Positions 14,202 to 25,612 of a DNA stretch of 64,000 nucleotides are shown here, in pieces (within the stretch, counting starts at the first letter, position 1; each line of letters starts with the position of its first letter). Source of the stretch: Silene latifolia (Eukaryota > Streptophyta > Magnoliopsida > Caryophyllales > Caryophyllaceae). Where the stretch lies: assembly GCF_048544455.1 (NCBI RefSeq), contig NC_133526.1:3178001-3242000 (forward strand). The letters are read 5' to 3'. Position numbers and translations under genes: made by a program. The notes below the pieces were generated by a model. The model was given only the letters and a program-made list of their open reading frames with translations. It was not told the DNA's origin and did not search any database.

Positions 14202-15116
14202 CTATACATTGTTTTCACCTTTACTCGTGTCTTTGAGAGTAGGGCAATCAGAGATCTCCCCGAAAACCTCGTGATTTTTAGCATCTTTGCTTGAAAATTC
14301 TCCAAATGTTGTACAACTTAATGCAGCCATGTGTTTTCTTGCGAGATTTTCCTTAATATCCTTTGGTAATCTCAAAGTATATTTCTCGTCTCCTTCGGTT
14401 ATATTTCTCTTAAAAATTGAATGTCCGGTTGAATGAGACCGTGAAAACTTCTCATTAATGTAAGGTGAAACTCTCCTTTTTGTCGCGATGGTTGAAGGAC
14501 CTTCATTAGCATGATCTAGCTCTTGATCCTGTTCAATATCATCGATGTTAATTAAATAATCCCTTGTGGAATTTCCGTCCATATGATCTTCATTATAATT
14601 GTTTGGAAAATTATCATTGACAACTTCGTGGGGTGATTTTTCCGGTAATTGCTCGTCTTCTTTTGATGCAGGGAGTCTTCGACATACTGGACACGATTTA
14701 TGTGACTCGAACCATAGATCAATACATTGTATGTGAAATATATGGTCACATATAGGTAACACTCTAACAGTGTCACTATCATTATACTCACACAAACATA
14801 TTGCACATTCTAGGGCATGTTTATGTGGGTGATATTCTTTTAAGGTTCCAAATATAAATGTAGGAAACCCCTCCACAATCTTAGAATCAAGGCCAAGGGG
14901 AGCAGGAGTCGGATTGACGGGAGCTCCATTAGGAATTTGCCTGTTGTTCAGGGAATTAACTAGGTTATCCATAAAACATCTACAAAAATATATCGAAAAG
15001 AAGCCTACGAAAAACATGACTAAAAGAAGTATTGTTAAAACGAGTGTAACAGGCGGAGTAGGATCCGGAGGATATACAGGTGGTTCTGGTATAATAGGTG
15101 TTGTATCTAAAGACAT
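14202..15116 (-). CDS. ATL-family RING-H2 E3 ubiquitin ligase
   Basis: Intronless 304-aa protein. A proline-rich N-terminus (about 8-22) is followed by one transmembrane helix (about 23-44), then the GLD motif (GLDSKIVEGFP, 75-85) and a canonical RING-H2 finger: C104-x2-C107-x15-C123-x-H125-x2-H128-x2-C131-x10-C142-x2-C145, with W135 before the last cysteine pair. The order TM, GLD, RING-H2 defines the ATL family of membrane-bound ubiquitin ligases; lack of introns is also usual for it. The C-terminal 150 residues are acidic and low in recognisable motifs, as is common for substrate-binding tails. The substrate cannot be told from sequence. Confidence 0.93.
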   Translation of the reverse strand: MSLDTTPIIPEPPVYPPDPTPPVTLVLTILLLVMFFVGFFSIYFCRCFMDNLVNSLNNRQIPNGAPVNPTPAPLGLDSKIVEGFPTFIFGTLKEYHPHKHALECAICLCEYNDSDTVRVLPICDHIFHIQCIDLWFESHKSCPVCRRLPASKEDEQLPEKSPHEVVNDNFPNNYNEDHMDGNSTRDYLINIDDIEQDQELDHANEGPSTIATKRRVSPYINEKFSRSHSTGHSIFKRNITEGDEKYTLRLPKDIKENLARKHMAALSCTTFGEFSSKDAKNHEVFGEISDCPTLKDTSKGENNV

Positions 15117-16420
15117 TGGCGGAATTGAATTTAAGATATGTGATTGTTGGCCGGAAAATAATTACTCCGGCCTTAAAGTTTTTTGCACTTAGATGTTAAC
15201 AATCAAAAATCAAAATCAACCATTCTAGTGTACAACTTGATGATGGTGAATTGTTCATGGTTAGTTTTGTTTTCTTAAACTTTGTCAGTAATATGGAAGG
15301 TTTGTAGGGGAATTTGTATCAAGGAGAAAAAAGGGGAGAACTTGTAGAGCAAACAACAAATTTAAGGTTTCCTAAAATAGAAGTTGGACATGTAGAGGTA
15401 GCGTGCAAGGATTATTGGTTTTATGTGTTGAACGAGTCCTCATAAGAATAGCTAAAGAAATTGATTAGTGATATTTTTGTTGGTATTTTAATTTTATGTA
15501 CTGATGTCATGTGTCAATATATTTCAATTTTTTTTTTTATGTGAAGTATTGCAAGATTTTGAGATTACATTTTTGCCGTGTAAGACGATTTTACATCATA
15601 TGTTGTTTATCTTAATAACTACTCTATGTTTTGCCCATAAATGTTCCATATCCAATAAGCATGTTTAAGCCAACTATACCGTGTATAACAACCTTACGAT
15701 ACCTGTTACACACTTACACCTCATTCACCAACAATAAAAAAAAATAAGTTGTACAGTTATACAAACTAAACATTACAATATCGTCATACAACCTCAGAAG
15801 GCTAGAACACAACGATCTTAGGAGATAATTCGTGATTACCTTAATCCATCTATAAGACTAACATTTCTCTCATTTTTTTTTATCTATTCCTTTTTCTAAA
15901 CTGGTTAAAAAAACTTAGACAATACAGAGTACTATATTACCTAAAAACAAGAATTGAGTTTAAAATCAATCCGAATAACAAGGTGAATTTACTATAGTGA
16001 TCACTCATCTCATCCCACTAAAACAAACCAGTTAGTCTTGCTGAAAACGGGTCGGAGCAAGTGACGGGTAATGTCACTCACAAAACGGATAGAGGAACAA
16101 GGTGGGGGCACCCCTATGTGCTTCCCTCTCTCTTCTATTTGGGTCATTTGTGAGAGGAAATGATATCCGTCACTCCAAAGTGACTTCAAAATGACGGATA
16201 CGTGCCGTCTTCAATGAGATTTTGTGAAAACCAAATTGGGATCAAAATTTCACCTAATCGCATAACTTTACAAGAGTGCCCGTAACAAATAAATTACGGT
16301 ACTCATTATTGTCTAACGGTAGACACCTCGATTTCGAAAAATAAAGTCCGTATACCCTGTCTGGCTGTCTCAACTTCAAAAATTCACAATCCAAATCCAA
16401 ACTTTACAAAATCCTAAAAA
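15117..16420. other. Intergenic between divergent ATL and VMA12-like genes
   Basis: Serves as shared upstream DNA for the two divergent genes. Apart from the Mutator-like MITE at 16029-16226 it has T/A-rich runs and no gene. Confidence 0.5.
16029..16226. mobile_element. Mutator-like MITE, family A copy 1
   Basis: This 198-bp unit runs from CAGTTAGTCTTGCTGAAAAC to GAGATTTTGTG and aligns along its length with copies at 24586-24774 and 45468-45655 (shared core: ACGGGTCGGAGCAAGTGACG, then GGACAAGGTGGG-like and CCGTCACTC segments). The 9-bp flanks AAAACAAAC and AAAACCAAA are an imperfect TSD, so this copy may be older. It lies about 200 bp upstream of the VMA12-like start codon. Confidence 0.65.
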
Positions 16421-19400
16421 ATGACAGTCAACAATAACCCAGAAACTCCTTCATCTTCATCTTCATCTTCATCATCATCATCTAACAATTACACAGGTTT
16501 ACTTCTAACAAAAACCCAAACAATCCACTCTTTCCTCACATCATCACACACCACAGATTCCAAATTCCCAGAGAATTTCAGGGAATCTGCACTTTCTCTT
16601 TCTTCCCAAGATTCCATCCCATACCAATCACTACGTGCCATCTGGACATCATCTGATGCTGCCACGCGTCCCTCACTCTCTCTCCTTCTTCAAGGCTCTT
16701 CCTTTATCTTCAACAGTCCTAAACCACGCGAAAAGGTCCGATCTTTTTCGGTTTTTTTAGTGCTTTTTTTGTGCGTGTTTTTGTTTTGATGTTGTTTGAT
16801 GTTTAGCTGATTTGGGTATTTGTTATTTCGTGTTAGTTTTGATTGTGTTTTAGGGTTTATGTAGAATTTGTGGTTATTGTATTAGTTTTTGAGTAATTTT
16901 GGTTGATTTTTGAGGTTATTTGTGTATTGGATGATGGTTGGTAGCCTATAGAATAATGTTAGACTGGGTGTAATTGTGTAAACTATGGAGTTGAGGACTG
17001 TCTGGCTGTTGCAAATTGCGACGTAAGGGGGTCGGATGCACGCAGCCTTACCCCTATCTGAGCTACACAACTTACACAAGGATATTGTTTTCAAATAACC
17101 CAAAATAAATAGCGTCGCAAACTGGATCAAATGACTGCTGCACTGCTGCTCCATACTCCCTCTGTCCCGGTCAATTGTTGTCCTTTGGTTTTGGCACAAA
17201 GACCAATGAAAGGGGAGGGGGCCAATAACTAAATGACAATTGATAAGTGGAACAAATTGAGTGTGAATATTCAAATTGCTCATCAAGTTCATTCTTAAAA
17301 TAGAAAGGACAACAATTGGAGACACCCAAAATAGAATAGGACAACAAATGACTGGGACAGAGGACTACTTCACAATAAAAAGAAGCCCAACCAGTTTAGT
17401 AATCTATTTTGCTTTATTCCATCATAGCTCATAACCAAAGAATAATTAGTCTTTGGCTCCATTGGCAATGTAATTAGTAATTCTGATTATGAGTGAATTG
17501 CCTCGTTTACCTGTGCTGTGTAGTGTTTGATTTTCTGTGCATTCTAGGTATAAGTGTTGCAGTTATGTAGTTGCGTAATATGCTATTTGGACCTCCCTAA
17601 TAAAGACTGCTGTTCTTATTTGGTTGTTTTTGTTGTTGCGTAGAGTGAAGAATTGAAAGCGAGATTGAAGAAGCTAGAGGAATTAGCGGAGAGGAAAGCT
17701 TATGCGGAGTTAGTGAAAGACATTACTCCAAGGAAACCAGTAAACGAGCCTTTCTCGTCTTACAAGGACCAGCTTGGATTTGGTAAGTGCAATTAAATTT
17801 TATTTTTGCTTGTATATATTGAAATCAGCTCAAATTATTTTGGTTTGCTCACTTGTATTAGTTGAATAGGAGATCTTCCCAAACTATGATCTACATTATT
17901 GTGACCTTGCACTTCAGTTTTGTGTATATTTGATCTCCCCTTCCAAGAAATCGTCACTGGTAGTCATTATGAAGTTGTTTGCCTATTTAGAACTTGAGTA
18001 AATTTCACCTTAGTTTCAATCAATGCCTTGAAGTAAACTGGAGCGGGATATCTCAATTGTTAGTTTATTTTGGTGTGTAGAAAACCAAAGAATTATGCAC
18101 ATCATTACTGCAGTTGTTTAGACACAAGAAGTCAGAAGACCATGAAGTAGACGCATAATATTCATGACAGATATGTATAAATTGTGTTGCAAAAACCGTT
18201 TCACTCTCTTGTGTATACCACTTTACCCAAAACTTCCAGTCAAACGTGTTGTTTCATACTTGAAGTGGTACAAATGAGGAAGTGCACAGAGGTGTAATCT
18301 AGATTCTGTTGATGCCAGTCGGTGATTGTTCCTTTTGATAGTCCTCCAAACTCTGTAGAACGGTCTAGGATCAATATTGAGAGTACGTTGCAGAAGCCTA
18401 CCTTTCAACGTTCATAAAGGAAATTACCTGTAGTAAGTTAGTAACCCCAGACCCTCACCCTAAACCTTAGAACGAAAGCTTAAATTTCTTTCACCTGTAC
18501 TCTACATAATGGCTGAATTTTCTCATGTACATGGACCACGAAACATTCTTTCATGAGTTGAAGTTTTATTTATGATTGGCAAAAGCCTATAGACCATACT
18601 ACCATAGAGATGGAGTAAAAGCCAAAAATCCAAGCCAGACAAAGTAAAGTTTGCAATGAAAGCACCAAGTAGTCTATAATCTATATTGCACCAAGCTGAC
18701 AGATGGTTCTCTGCAACATAACGTATAAAATTTCTCTTTTGGGTGTCAAATCTTCAACTTTTGCGTTATGATAGAAGAGATTGGTGAATCCTTGTTGAGT
18801 GTATAAGGAATACTATATTACTCCCCCATCCTTTTCATCTACCTCCAATTTTCAATTTTTCCTTGCAAAATATGGCAAATAGGGATAAATGAAAAAATCG
18901 AGTTATCAATGAACAAGGTTGGGAACATGTACAACAAGGGTAAGCTACTTAGGCAGCTTTAATAAGATGCCAACCAACATTAGATCCAATTAATCAAATA
19001 CTTCTTGTGTCTCAACTAATTATCTATTTGATTAACATTCTCCTCACTAATGAATAAAAACGTAAAGAATCAGATGAGACAGAAGTGTTACTTCTTAGTA
19101 AAAGGATGCTCAGAAGATACAAGCCAATATTTGACCCCTATATGCTTATGGTATACTTATGTTTCTAAAGGCAATTGAACGTCACATCTAAAGGTGGGGG
19201 TTTCAGGGCTGCTTGTTGAATGTAGGTTGACTAGTATCAGCATCTACTCTTGGGTAATTCTCCTCGTAGATTTTAAATGTAATGCACACGGAACCAAATA
19301 TTTTTCTCCTGGAATATGATGAAATAAAGTAAAGCTCACTATAGTGTGTGCAGTTCTTATATTCTGATTTAGCCCTTGATCGACACAATTCTTAATGCAG

Positions 19401-20759
19401 TTTTCATTATGGGCCATCCGATAACTTCTCCGTATTTTTAATAAAAGAGTAGGACTCGGTACACACGACCTCTCTTAACCTCCCATGTCTTAGAGCCTTT
19501 GAGAACTGGGTTTTATTTAGATCTGCTGGAGGAACCTCTAAAAAAATGTGTCATACTCATTAAAAAGGACGTACTTTCTGTTATTGAATTAATGTGTATC
19601 CTTGATCGTTAAGTAGATTCTGTCAGTCTATCTGCATATTCTTACAATCTACTTGCTAGCAGTTCTTAATATGGGTTTGTTCAGCTGATTTTTGAAACAG
19701 GGTGCTGAGTTTTGTCATTTTTTTGCAGGTTTACATGTCATTGTCGCTATGTTTACTGGTTACCTGTTCGGATTCTTGGCTTTCAGGGCTTTGTTTAGCA
19801 AGAACCCTGTCATGGTAAACACAATTTCTCCAAAACCCAATATTCGATTGATAAATAACCACCCCCTTTCTTACATTTAAGAACATAATTTTATCTCAAC
19901 GACGACACAACCTTATATGTAAGATGGTTTTGTACAAGTACTATCGTAAAGATCTTGCACGTTGTTCAACCTAAATACCTCCAGAGTAAGAATTTTAGTA
20001 GCTACACAATTATGGTATGGGTTTAGCCGTATAGGTGTTTTTTTTTTTTGGTACAAATGAGGGGCTTAGCCTCGAAATTAACTATTTGCTATTACATGGG
20101 GAATAGCTACCCCAAAGATATCCTAGCCGTATAGGTGTTTTTAATGGATGCTTTTACTGTACATCAGTGTAAAACCGTTTGGTCATACTAGATGTCTATC
20201 CATGGTGGCATGTTGCCGAAGACCTAAATAAAAATAATACTGGAACATCAAGAGTCAAGACAATGTCGAGAATCAACTACCTAAAAAAACAAAAAAAAGA
20301 GGTAAAATTATCTAAAAAATACAGCTATAAACAGTCTGGGTCTGTTTGTACTGTGGGTTGCACAGTTTGGGACTTTGGGGTATTTTTATTTTTATTTTTT
20401 TTCTACGATTTTTACTTGCTTGTATTGGAGGTCATTGTTGATGTTACTTCAATTGATCTACTTGATAAATATTAGTTGTTTGGGTGAGGGAAGATGTGAG
20501 AGACGAGGTGTATGAGTGGAAATAATACCAAAACATTGGCAATATATAGCGTTTTTTAAACTGTTTCACAAGAAACTCTCCGCTCCTAATGATGGTGTTG
20601 GTGATGTTCAACTTTCAGAGTGCTTGCGGAGGAATCCTCGGTTTAGTATTGGCCATGCTTGTAGAAACACTCCTGTTTATCATTAGAACTACGGATTACG
20701 AAGACAGAACAAGGACTTCTCAGCCTGCTTCTAACTTGAGGATCAAGAAGAACCTGTAG
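16421..20759 (+). CDS. VMA12/TMEM199-like V-ATPase assembly factor
   Basis: Four exons: 16421-16735, 17644-17782, 19729-19814, 20619-20759, giving 226 aa with clean GT-AG joins. The N-terminal 105 residues include a serine run (about 11-21). Exon 2 is charged and helical (EELKARLKKLEELAERKAY) and is followed by YAELVKDITPRK. Two hydrophobic helices follow, about 155-174 (HVIVAMFTGYLFGFLAFRAL) and 183-205. The tail is basic. This order, a cytosolic region with YxxLvkdi then a two-helix hairpin, is that of yeast Vma12 and human TMEM199, ER factors needed to build the V0 sector of the vacuolar proton pump. Family assignment is from these motifs; function in this plant is inferred. Confidence 0.85.
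16993..17092 (-). mobile_element. SINE fragment in VMA12-like intron 1
   Basis: Read on the minus strand, this stretch contains GGGGTAAGGCTGCGTGCATC and a following CGCAATTTGC, in the same order and spacing as the SINE at 33500-33785. No tail or TSD could be defined, so only a 3'-region fragment is claimed. Confidence 0.55.
17156..17365. mobile_element. Stowaway-like (Tc1/mariner) MITE in VMA12-like intron 1
   Basis: A 210-bp unit flanked by TA on both sides. Its ends, CTCCCTCTGTCCCGGTCA and the inverse of TGACTGGGACAGAGGAC, are of the Stowaway type. A diverged homologue lies at about 63451-63644 (shared GTTGTCCTTT.ATTTTGG and ACCAATGA/ACCAAGGA segments). Confidence 0.8.
20043..20123 (-). 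mobile_element. Very short poly(A) retroposon in VMA12-like intron 3
   Basis: A 19-bp direct repeat (TAGCCGTATAGGTGTTTTT at 20024-20042 and 20124-20142) brackets a roughly 81-bp insert that begins with a T run on the plus strand, which is a poly(A) tail on the minus strand. Long TSD plus A tail means target-primed reverse transcription, so this is a severely 5'-truncated LINE or a SINE 3' end. Confidence 0.75.
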
Positions 20760-21473
20760 TATTCAATTTTGCTTGACATGTTACTCTTTCCTTTCTTCTT
20801 GTACAATTTTGAAATTCTTGTATTTTTTTTTTCTTGCGATACTTTTCTGTTGTAACTATTAACGAAATAATTGGGGCTCCCCTCAAAATATTTTTAGGTA
20901 CCCTTATTGTACAACACTATCGCACCCACCGGGTGTACCTAGAAATGTTTCTTCCTCCCGGCCCTGGTCTTGATTCAGTGTATCATAAGCGGACAGAATA
21001 TATGACGATTTTTTTGGTTGCGATTCTCAACTTCTTATTGATGCAAGTGGTGACATTGAAACTGTGGATGGGTATGGAACTCAAATTATGAGCATCGTTG
21101 TTAATGACTTTATCAGCTAAGTTAGCTGACATCTATGTTCTGATACTATTTTCTTGTATATTTTCGGCCGATTAGTGGGTCGAAAAGTATGGAAAAACCC
21201 AACTCCTTGTCCTTGACAAACAAATGTTTGATGTTGATGCTTTATCCCTCCCAACATATGCTCCTACTAAAGAGATCACACAAAAGTTAATGTTCTGTTC
21301 ACTTTTGTCTCCAATTTTAACCAAAATTGGGCCAATGTATTTTGGAGTATTAAGGGCTTGATTCTCTTTCGAATCACTAAGAGTTAAGAAAACGTGGTTG
21401 GGCTAACGGGCCCTCTTGCATATCATGGGCTCAAAGTATGGCACCTTCTATACTTTTCTCCGATGTAGAATGA

Positions 21474-21594
21474 TTAGTCTTGTGTAAGACTGTTTTACAC
21501 TAATCTAGTTATAAAACTGATCTAAACATAATCCTGTTAGTGGGTAAAACTGGTTATTATTTACGATAAATCTGTATAAAACCGTCTTACACCA
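21474..21594. repeat. Inverted-repeat MITE-like unit
   Basis: TAGTCTTGTGTAAGACTG at the left opposes CCGTCTTACACCAATT at the right. It is about 120 bp, AT-rich, with no certain TSD, and related in its ends to the AAGACCGTCTTA elements near 6051. Confidence 0.45.
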
Positions 21595-21623
21595 ATTGAT
21601 TCACCTTGAACCGATATTGTATC

Positions 21624-21871
21624 TAGGGGTGAACAAAAAGTGGCCTGGACCGGCAAACCGGGCCGACTCGGACCGGCCGGTCCGGTCCGGTCCAGACCGG
21701 ATACATACCGGTCCGGTCTCCGGTCCGGTCCAAACCCGGAAAAAACCGAACCTAAAGGGTTCCGGTCCGGGTCCCCTCCTAACCGGTCCGGTCCACGGTC
21801 TTGGGATATGTGGTTATCCGGTCCGCGGGTTCATCCGGTCCGGTCCGGTTTTGGACCAATAAACACCCCTA
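21624..21871. mobile_element. hAT-like MITE with CCGGTCC iterations
   Basis: An exact 8-bp TSD ATTGTATC (21616-21623 and 21872-21879) encloses 248 bp. Terminal inverted repeats are TAGGGGTGAACA and, inverted, TAGGGGTGTTTA. The interior is built from repeated CCGGTCCGG motifs, making it far more GC-rich than its surroundings. The long open frames on the plus strand arise from this repeat and are not genes. Confidence 0.85.
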
Positions 21872-22828
21872 ATTGTATCATTCCAGTTTTATCAGATGTT
21901 CTCGAAGGGACCATTAAGGGGTAAGTGCCAATTGTCATGAAAGAAAGCAACCTTGGCATCAATGTGATCAATCCCAAGTGGAATGACACATTTTAAGGGC
22001 ACTTTTTGGGGAGATTCACGTCCAAGTACTAGATACCATAAAGGGTGTCAAATACATGGACTTTGGTAACACAAGGGCACATAGTTTGGACAACATCCCA
22101 TATGCTCGGTTATCTTAAGAGTTAAGAGGATGCAAAAATGCACCCTTTTAGCCCTTGTCTAAGGACCAGTTTTTGCTGCTGTTTTGCTTCAAACCTCTCT
22201 CTGGTTTGATCCGTAAGTGCGATCCGCATTGCAGTTTTTGGCATCATTTGTTCTTGTGAAGTTTAACCCGGTGTCCGTATTGAGTCGATCCTATTCGATA
22301 AGACACGAATGTTTATTATTGTGTATAAATCATTATTCCTAAAAAAATGATAATAAAAACTGAAAATGACATGACCTAGCCTGATTCGATGGAACTCTTG
22401 TGAACTTGAAATGACCAATCCGAGTTAACCCGAATCGATTAACTCGTTTGCCAGATATACGCACAATATAAGAGCATAGATAATAAAATATGATATCGTT
22501 ACCCTAGAAAAAATCATTTTATAAATTAAACACTAAATAAATAAAAGATTCAATCTCATATATTCTTTCTAAGCTATACTTTCTAATAAAGCTCACATTC
22601 TTTAACATAAAGCTCAGATACTTTATCATAAAGCTCATATTCTACACCGTACAACATATATTGTATAATATCCATGAATTGCTCTTACTTTATCACAAAG
22701 CTCATATTCTACACCGTATAACATATATAACTGGTTGTATAATCCATGAATTGCTCTTAAAACGACAATCATCTTCAAATTTAAACAAGTTAAGCTTTTG
22801 CTAGGACCCGACCCGCCACCGTCGTAAC

Positions 22829-23368
22829 TAGTGATGTCAATGGATCGGGTTCGGGTCGGGTGAAGCCTCATCCGTCATCCATCCGTCCTTTTAAAATCCC
22901 ATCCAACCCGTCCGTCATCCGTGAAACATATGATCCGTCATCCATCCATCCATCATCCATGGATGAAACGGATGGATCGGGTGATAAACGGGTGTTGTGT
23001 ATTTATATATTTCAAGTTTAAAAAAAATGATGATTTTTTTTTCTTTATAAAAATAAAGTTAGATAATTATATAGTTTAACTTTCTAGTGGGTAAGTTAAC
23101 AAAATATCTATATTGAGAGTAGACAAATATGAAAATTTAAATATTTTATATCTTAATAATGTGTTATATGTAAAAAAAAATTAAATAAAAAGTAATAAAA
23201 TCGAGTGATGGATGGATGTCGGGTGGAATTTCTTCATCCAACCCATCCGTCATCCATCATCCGTTTCATCCGTCATCCATCCATCATCCATTTAAGTCGG
23301 GTTTTCATCCATCTTTTAGGATCGGGTGGATCGGGTTTTGATGGATGCGGGTGAAATTGACATCCTTA
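22829..23368. mobile_element. hAT-like MITE with GGATCGGGT/CATCCATC iterations
   Basis: An exact 8-bp TSD GTCGTAAC (22821-22828 and 23369-23376) flanks 540 bp. Ends are TAGTGATGTCAAT and, inverted, TAAGGATGTCAAT. Subterminal blocks repeat CATCC/GGATG and GGGTCGGGT; the centre is AT-rich. Confidence 0.85.
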
Positions 23369-23814
23369 GTCGTAACAGAATCCCAATCCCAATAAGATGA
23401 GATGTGTACCTTTAGGCCCATTATTTGTCCTCACTTAAGCTCAAAAACACAAGACCTTGTTAGTAGAGTGGTGGGTAGAACCTCTTATAAATATATCACA
23501 AACTCCATATTTTCCTGATATGAGACAACTTTACTCTCAACTCTTGGGGTGTTACATCCTTATATAAAAGTGTTCTCTTATCTACGCTAATGTCCATTTT
23601 TTTTTTTGACTTAATTTCAACTATATTCAGTTCAGTTCAGCTTAACTCTCCACAAATTAACTCTTCATGTAGTTCAGTTCTATTAAATTGAGTGCAACTT
23701 AGTTTACCTTTTTTCAATCGAAAAAAACAAAAACCTTAAATCGACTTAGGTTAAAACGAATATATTCCTCTTAAAAAACAATTTAAACCGGTTAACACCC
23801 ACTTGGGTTGATGG

Positions 23815-24328
23815 TAGGGCTGAGAATCGGTTCAAGACCGGATCGAACCGGACCGGATTGAAGACCGAAAATAAAAATTTAGTGGACCGAAGACCGGACC
23901 TAAAACTTTCGGATGGACCGGACCAAACCCGAAAAATTTGGTCCGGACCGGTCTTAGACCGAGATGGACCTAAAATTAGTTTTTTCACTATTTCGTATAC
24001 GATAATTACATTTTAATCCGCTAAATAAAATGCGTTTAAATAATTAGACAACTCTTTTTATGAAATCATTGACAATACTAATTTATAATGTCTTTTGAAG
24101 ATAAAATATTAATTTGATCATAATATTTTAATGTTGCGTCATTTAAAACATGAAATTTGGTTCATTCGGTCCGGACCTAAAATAACCGGTCTTAGACTGA
24201 ACCAGACCGAAGACCAAGCCTTGAAAAAATGAGGACCGGACCAAAATAATTTGGTCCGGGCTTGGTCCAGACCAATTGATCCGATCCGGTCCATTTTTCA
24301 GGTCCGGACCAAAATTTGCTCACCCTTA
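23815..24328. mobile_element. hAT-like MITE with GGACCGGA iterations
   Basis: An exact 8-bp TSD GTTGATGG (23807-23814 and 24329-24336) flanks 514 bp. Ends are TAGGGCTGAGAA and, inverted, TAAGGGTGAGCA. Subterminal repeats of GACCGGACC/GGTCCGGACC occur at both sides of an AT-rich core. Confidence 0.85.
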
Positions 24329-24487
24329 GTTGATGGATAGAACGTATTAAGTTTAGGTATGAGAATTACTTAGATAAAAGTTTTATCTCTTCCTCATTAC
24401 TAATTTAATCTACTATTGTTAAAACGAATATACTGTATAACGAATATATGATATATATTCATCTTAAATCAGAATTTACCTATGAGA

Positions 24488-25236
24488 GAAAACATGTTGC
24501 ATTTATTAGTAGACTTCTCTCTCTCTCTCAAAAAAAAAAAAAAACCTCTCTAAAAACCTAAAAACCTAGCCTCCATTATTATTTGCAATAAGTCTTGCTT
24601 GTGACGGGTCGGATCTTGCGACGGGTATTTTATGAGTGGAAATGGGTAGAGGGGACAAGGTGGGCACCCACCCCATGTGCTCCTTCTCTCACCCCCTATG
24701 GATTTTTTGTGAGACAATATGGTACCCGTCTCTTATTTGTGACGGATACCCTCCGTCACAAATAAGAATTTGTGTATTATTTGGGGGCTTCCATCGATCA
24801 TCCATCGATGGTAAGCCCCACAAAAGCTTTCTTAAACATCTAATTTTATGCAGATCTATCTTATTTTCAATAATAGTCTCCCTTTTGGTGAGATCTGTTG
24901 TTCCGTCCCTTCTTTCGGGGTTTTTCCATTTTTTCGTGGGATTGTTATCAATATAATAAGTTTTAATCGACGGGGAGATTATCAGATTTGTTTCGTGGAT
25001 GAATACATCAAGACGGCTACATTGTTTCCCTCCATCAAGAAGGATGCAAAGACATCGATTATTCATGATTCAAAATTTATGATTTTGGAGCGCGTAATAT
25101 TCTGAGATATTTAGATAGTTATTTTGAATGTATTTTTTCCGTTAGCAATCTTGATTTTTCTTTGTCTATTTGTTATCTTCATTGTAACCTACGCCTAGTT
25201 GATTATTAATGAGATGACAATTTCAAAAAAAAAAAA
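24488..25236 (+). mobile_element. Poly(A) retroposon with 15-bp TSD (LINE-like remnant)
   Basis: A 15-bp direct repeat AATTTACCTATGAGA (24473-24487 and 25237-25251) brackets about 750 bp ending in an A run (from 25225). The 5' part has CT repeats, an A run and CTAAAAACCTAGCCTCC, resembling a plant LINE 5' leader. The rest lacks a full reverse transcriptase or any recognised domain. It could be an internally deleted LINE or another mobilised transcript. A family A MITE (24586-24774) was inserted into it later. Confidence 0.7.
24586..24774. mobile_element. Mutator-like MITE, family A copy 2
   Basis: An exact 9-bp TSD TATTATTTG (24577-24585 and 24775-24783) flanks 189 bp. Termini CAATAAGTCTTGCTTGTGAC and, inverted, CACAAATTCTTATTTGTGAC match over 20 positions with few differences. 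The nine-base TSD indicates the Mutator superfamily. Confidence 0.85.
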
Positions 25237-25325
25237 AATTTACCTATGAGAATGTATTAGAGTATTTAACCCAATCTAGATCCAATCTTGGAAATCCGTA
25301 CATGGTAGCTCATTTGTCATCAGAT

Positions 25326-25562
25326 CCCACGTGTCAACCCATAACTCCTCAGAAATCACACTACCCTCGTGACACGTATACATTTCATCCATCTTTTTTT
25401 TATTACAAAAATCAACAAAATAAAAAAGTCAAATCACTATACTAAACTTTACTCCACTTGCCACCGCCGCCTCCGTCGCGTGTGCTACACTTTCCTAACA
25501 AATTCACGTGAACCCCACCTATACATGGCACTCTCCTATTGGTTCCCTCCCCCTATATATAA
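25326..25562 (+). promoter_or_regulatory. TPR-gene promoter: ABRE/G-box and TATA box
   Basis: CCCACGTGTC at 25326-25335 is an ABRE-type G-box. A second CACGTG lies at 25505-25510, an inverted CCAAT (ATTGG) follows near 25539, and CTATATATAA at 25553-25562 sits about 50 bp upstream of the start codon. The arrangement suggests an abscisic-acid or stress-responsive promoter; this is inferred from motifs only. Confidence 0.55.
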
Positions 25563-25612
25563 CTACCTCACTTTTTTCCAATCAAAAAATATCAAACAAA
25601 AACTTATAATCA

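Noticed and set aside
21596-21924. Proline/glycine-rich frames of 88 and 94 codons
   Set aside because: They come from CCGGTCC iterations inside a hAT-like MITE with an exact TSD.
24636-25105. Overlapping frames of 85-125 codons on both strands
   Set aside because: They lie inside the poly(A) retroposon and the nested MITE and show no domain.
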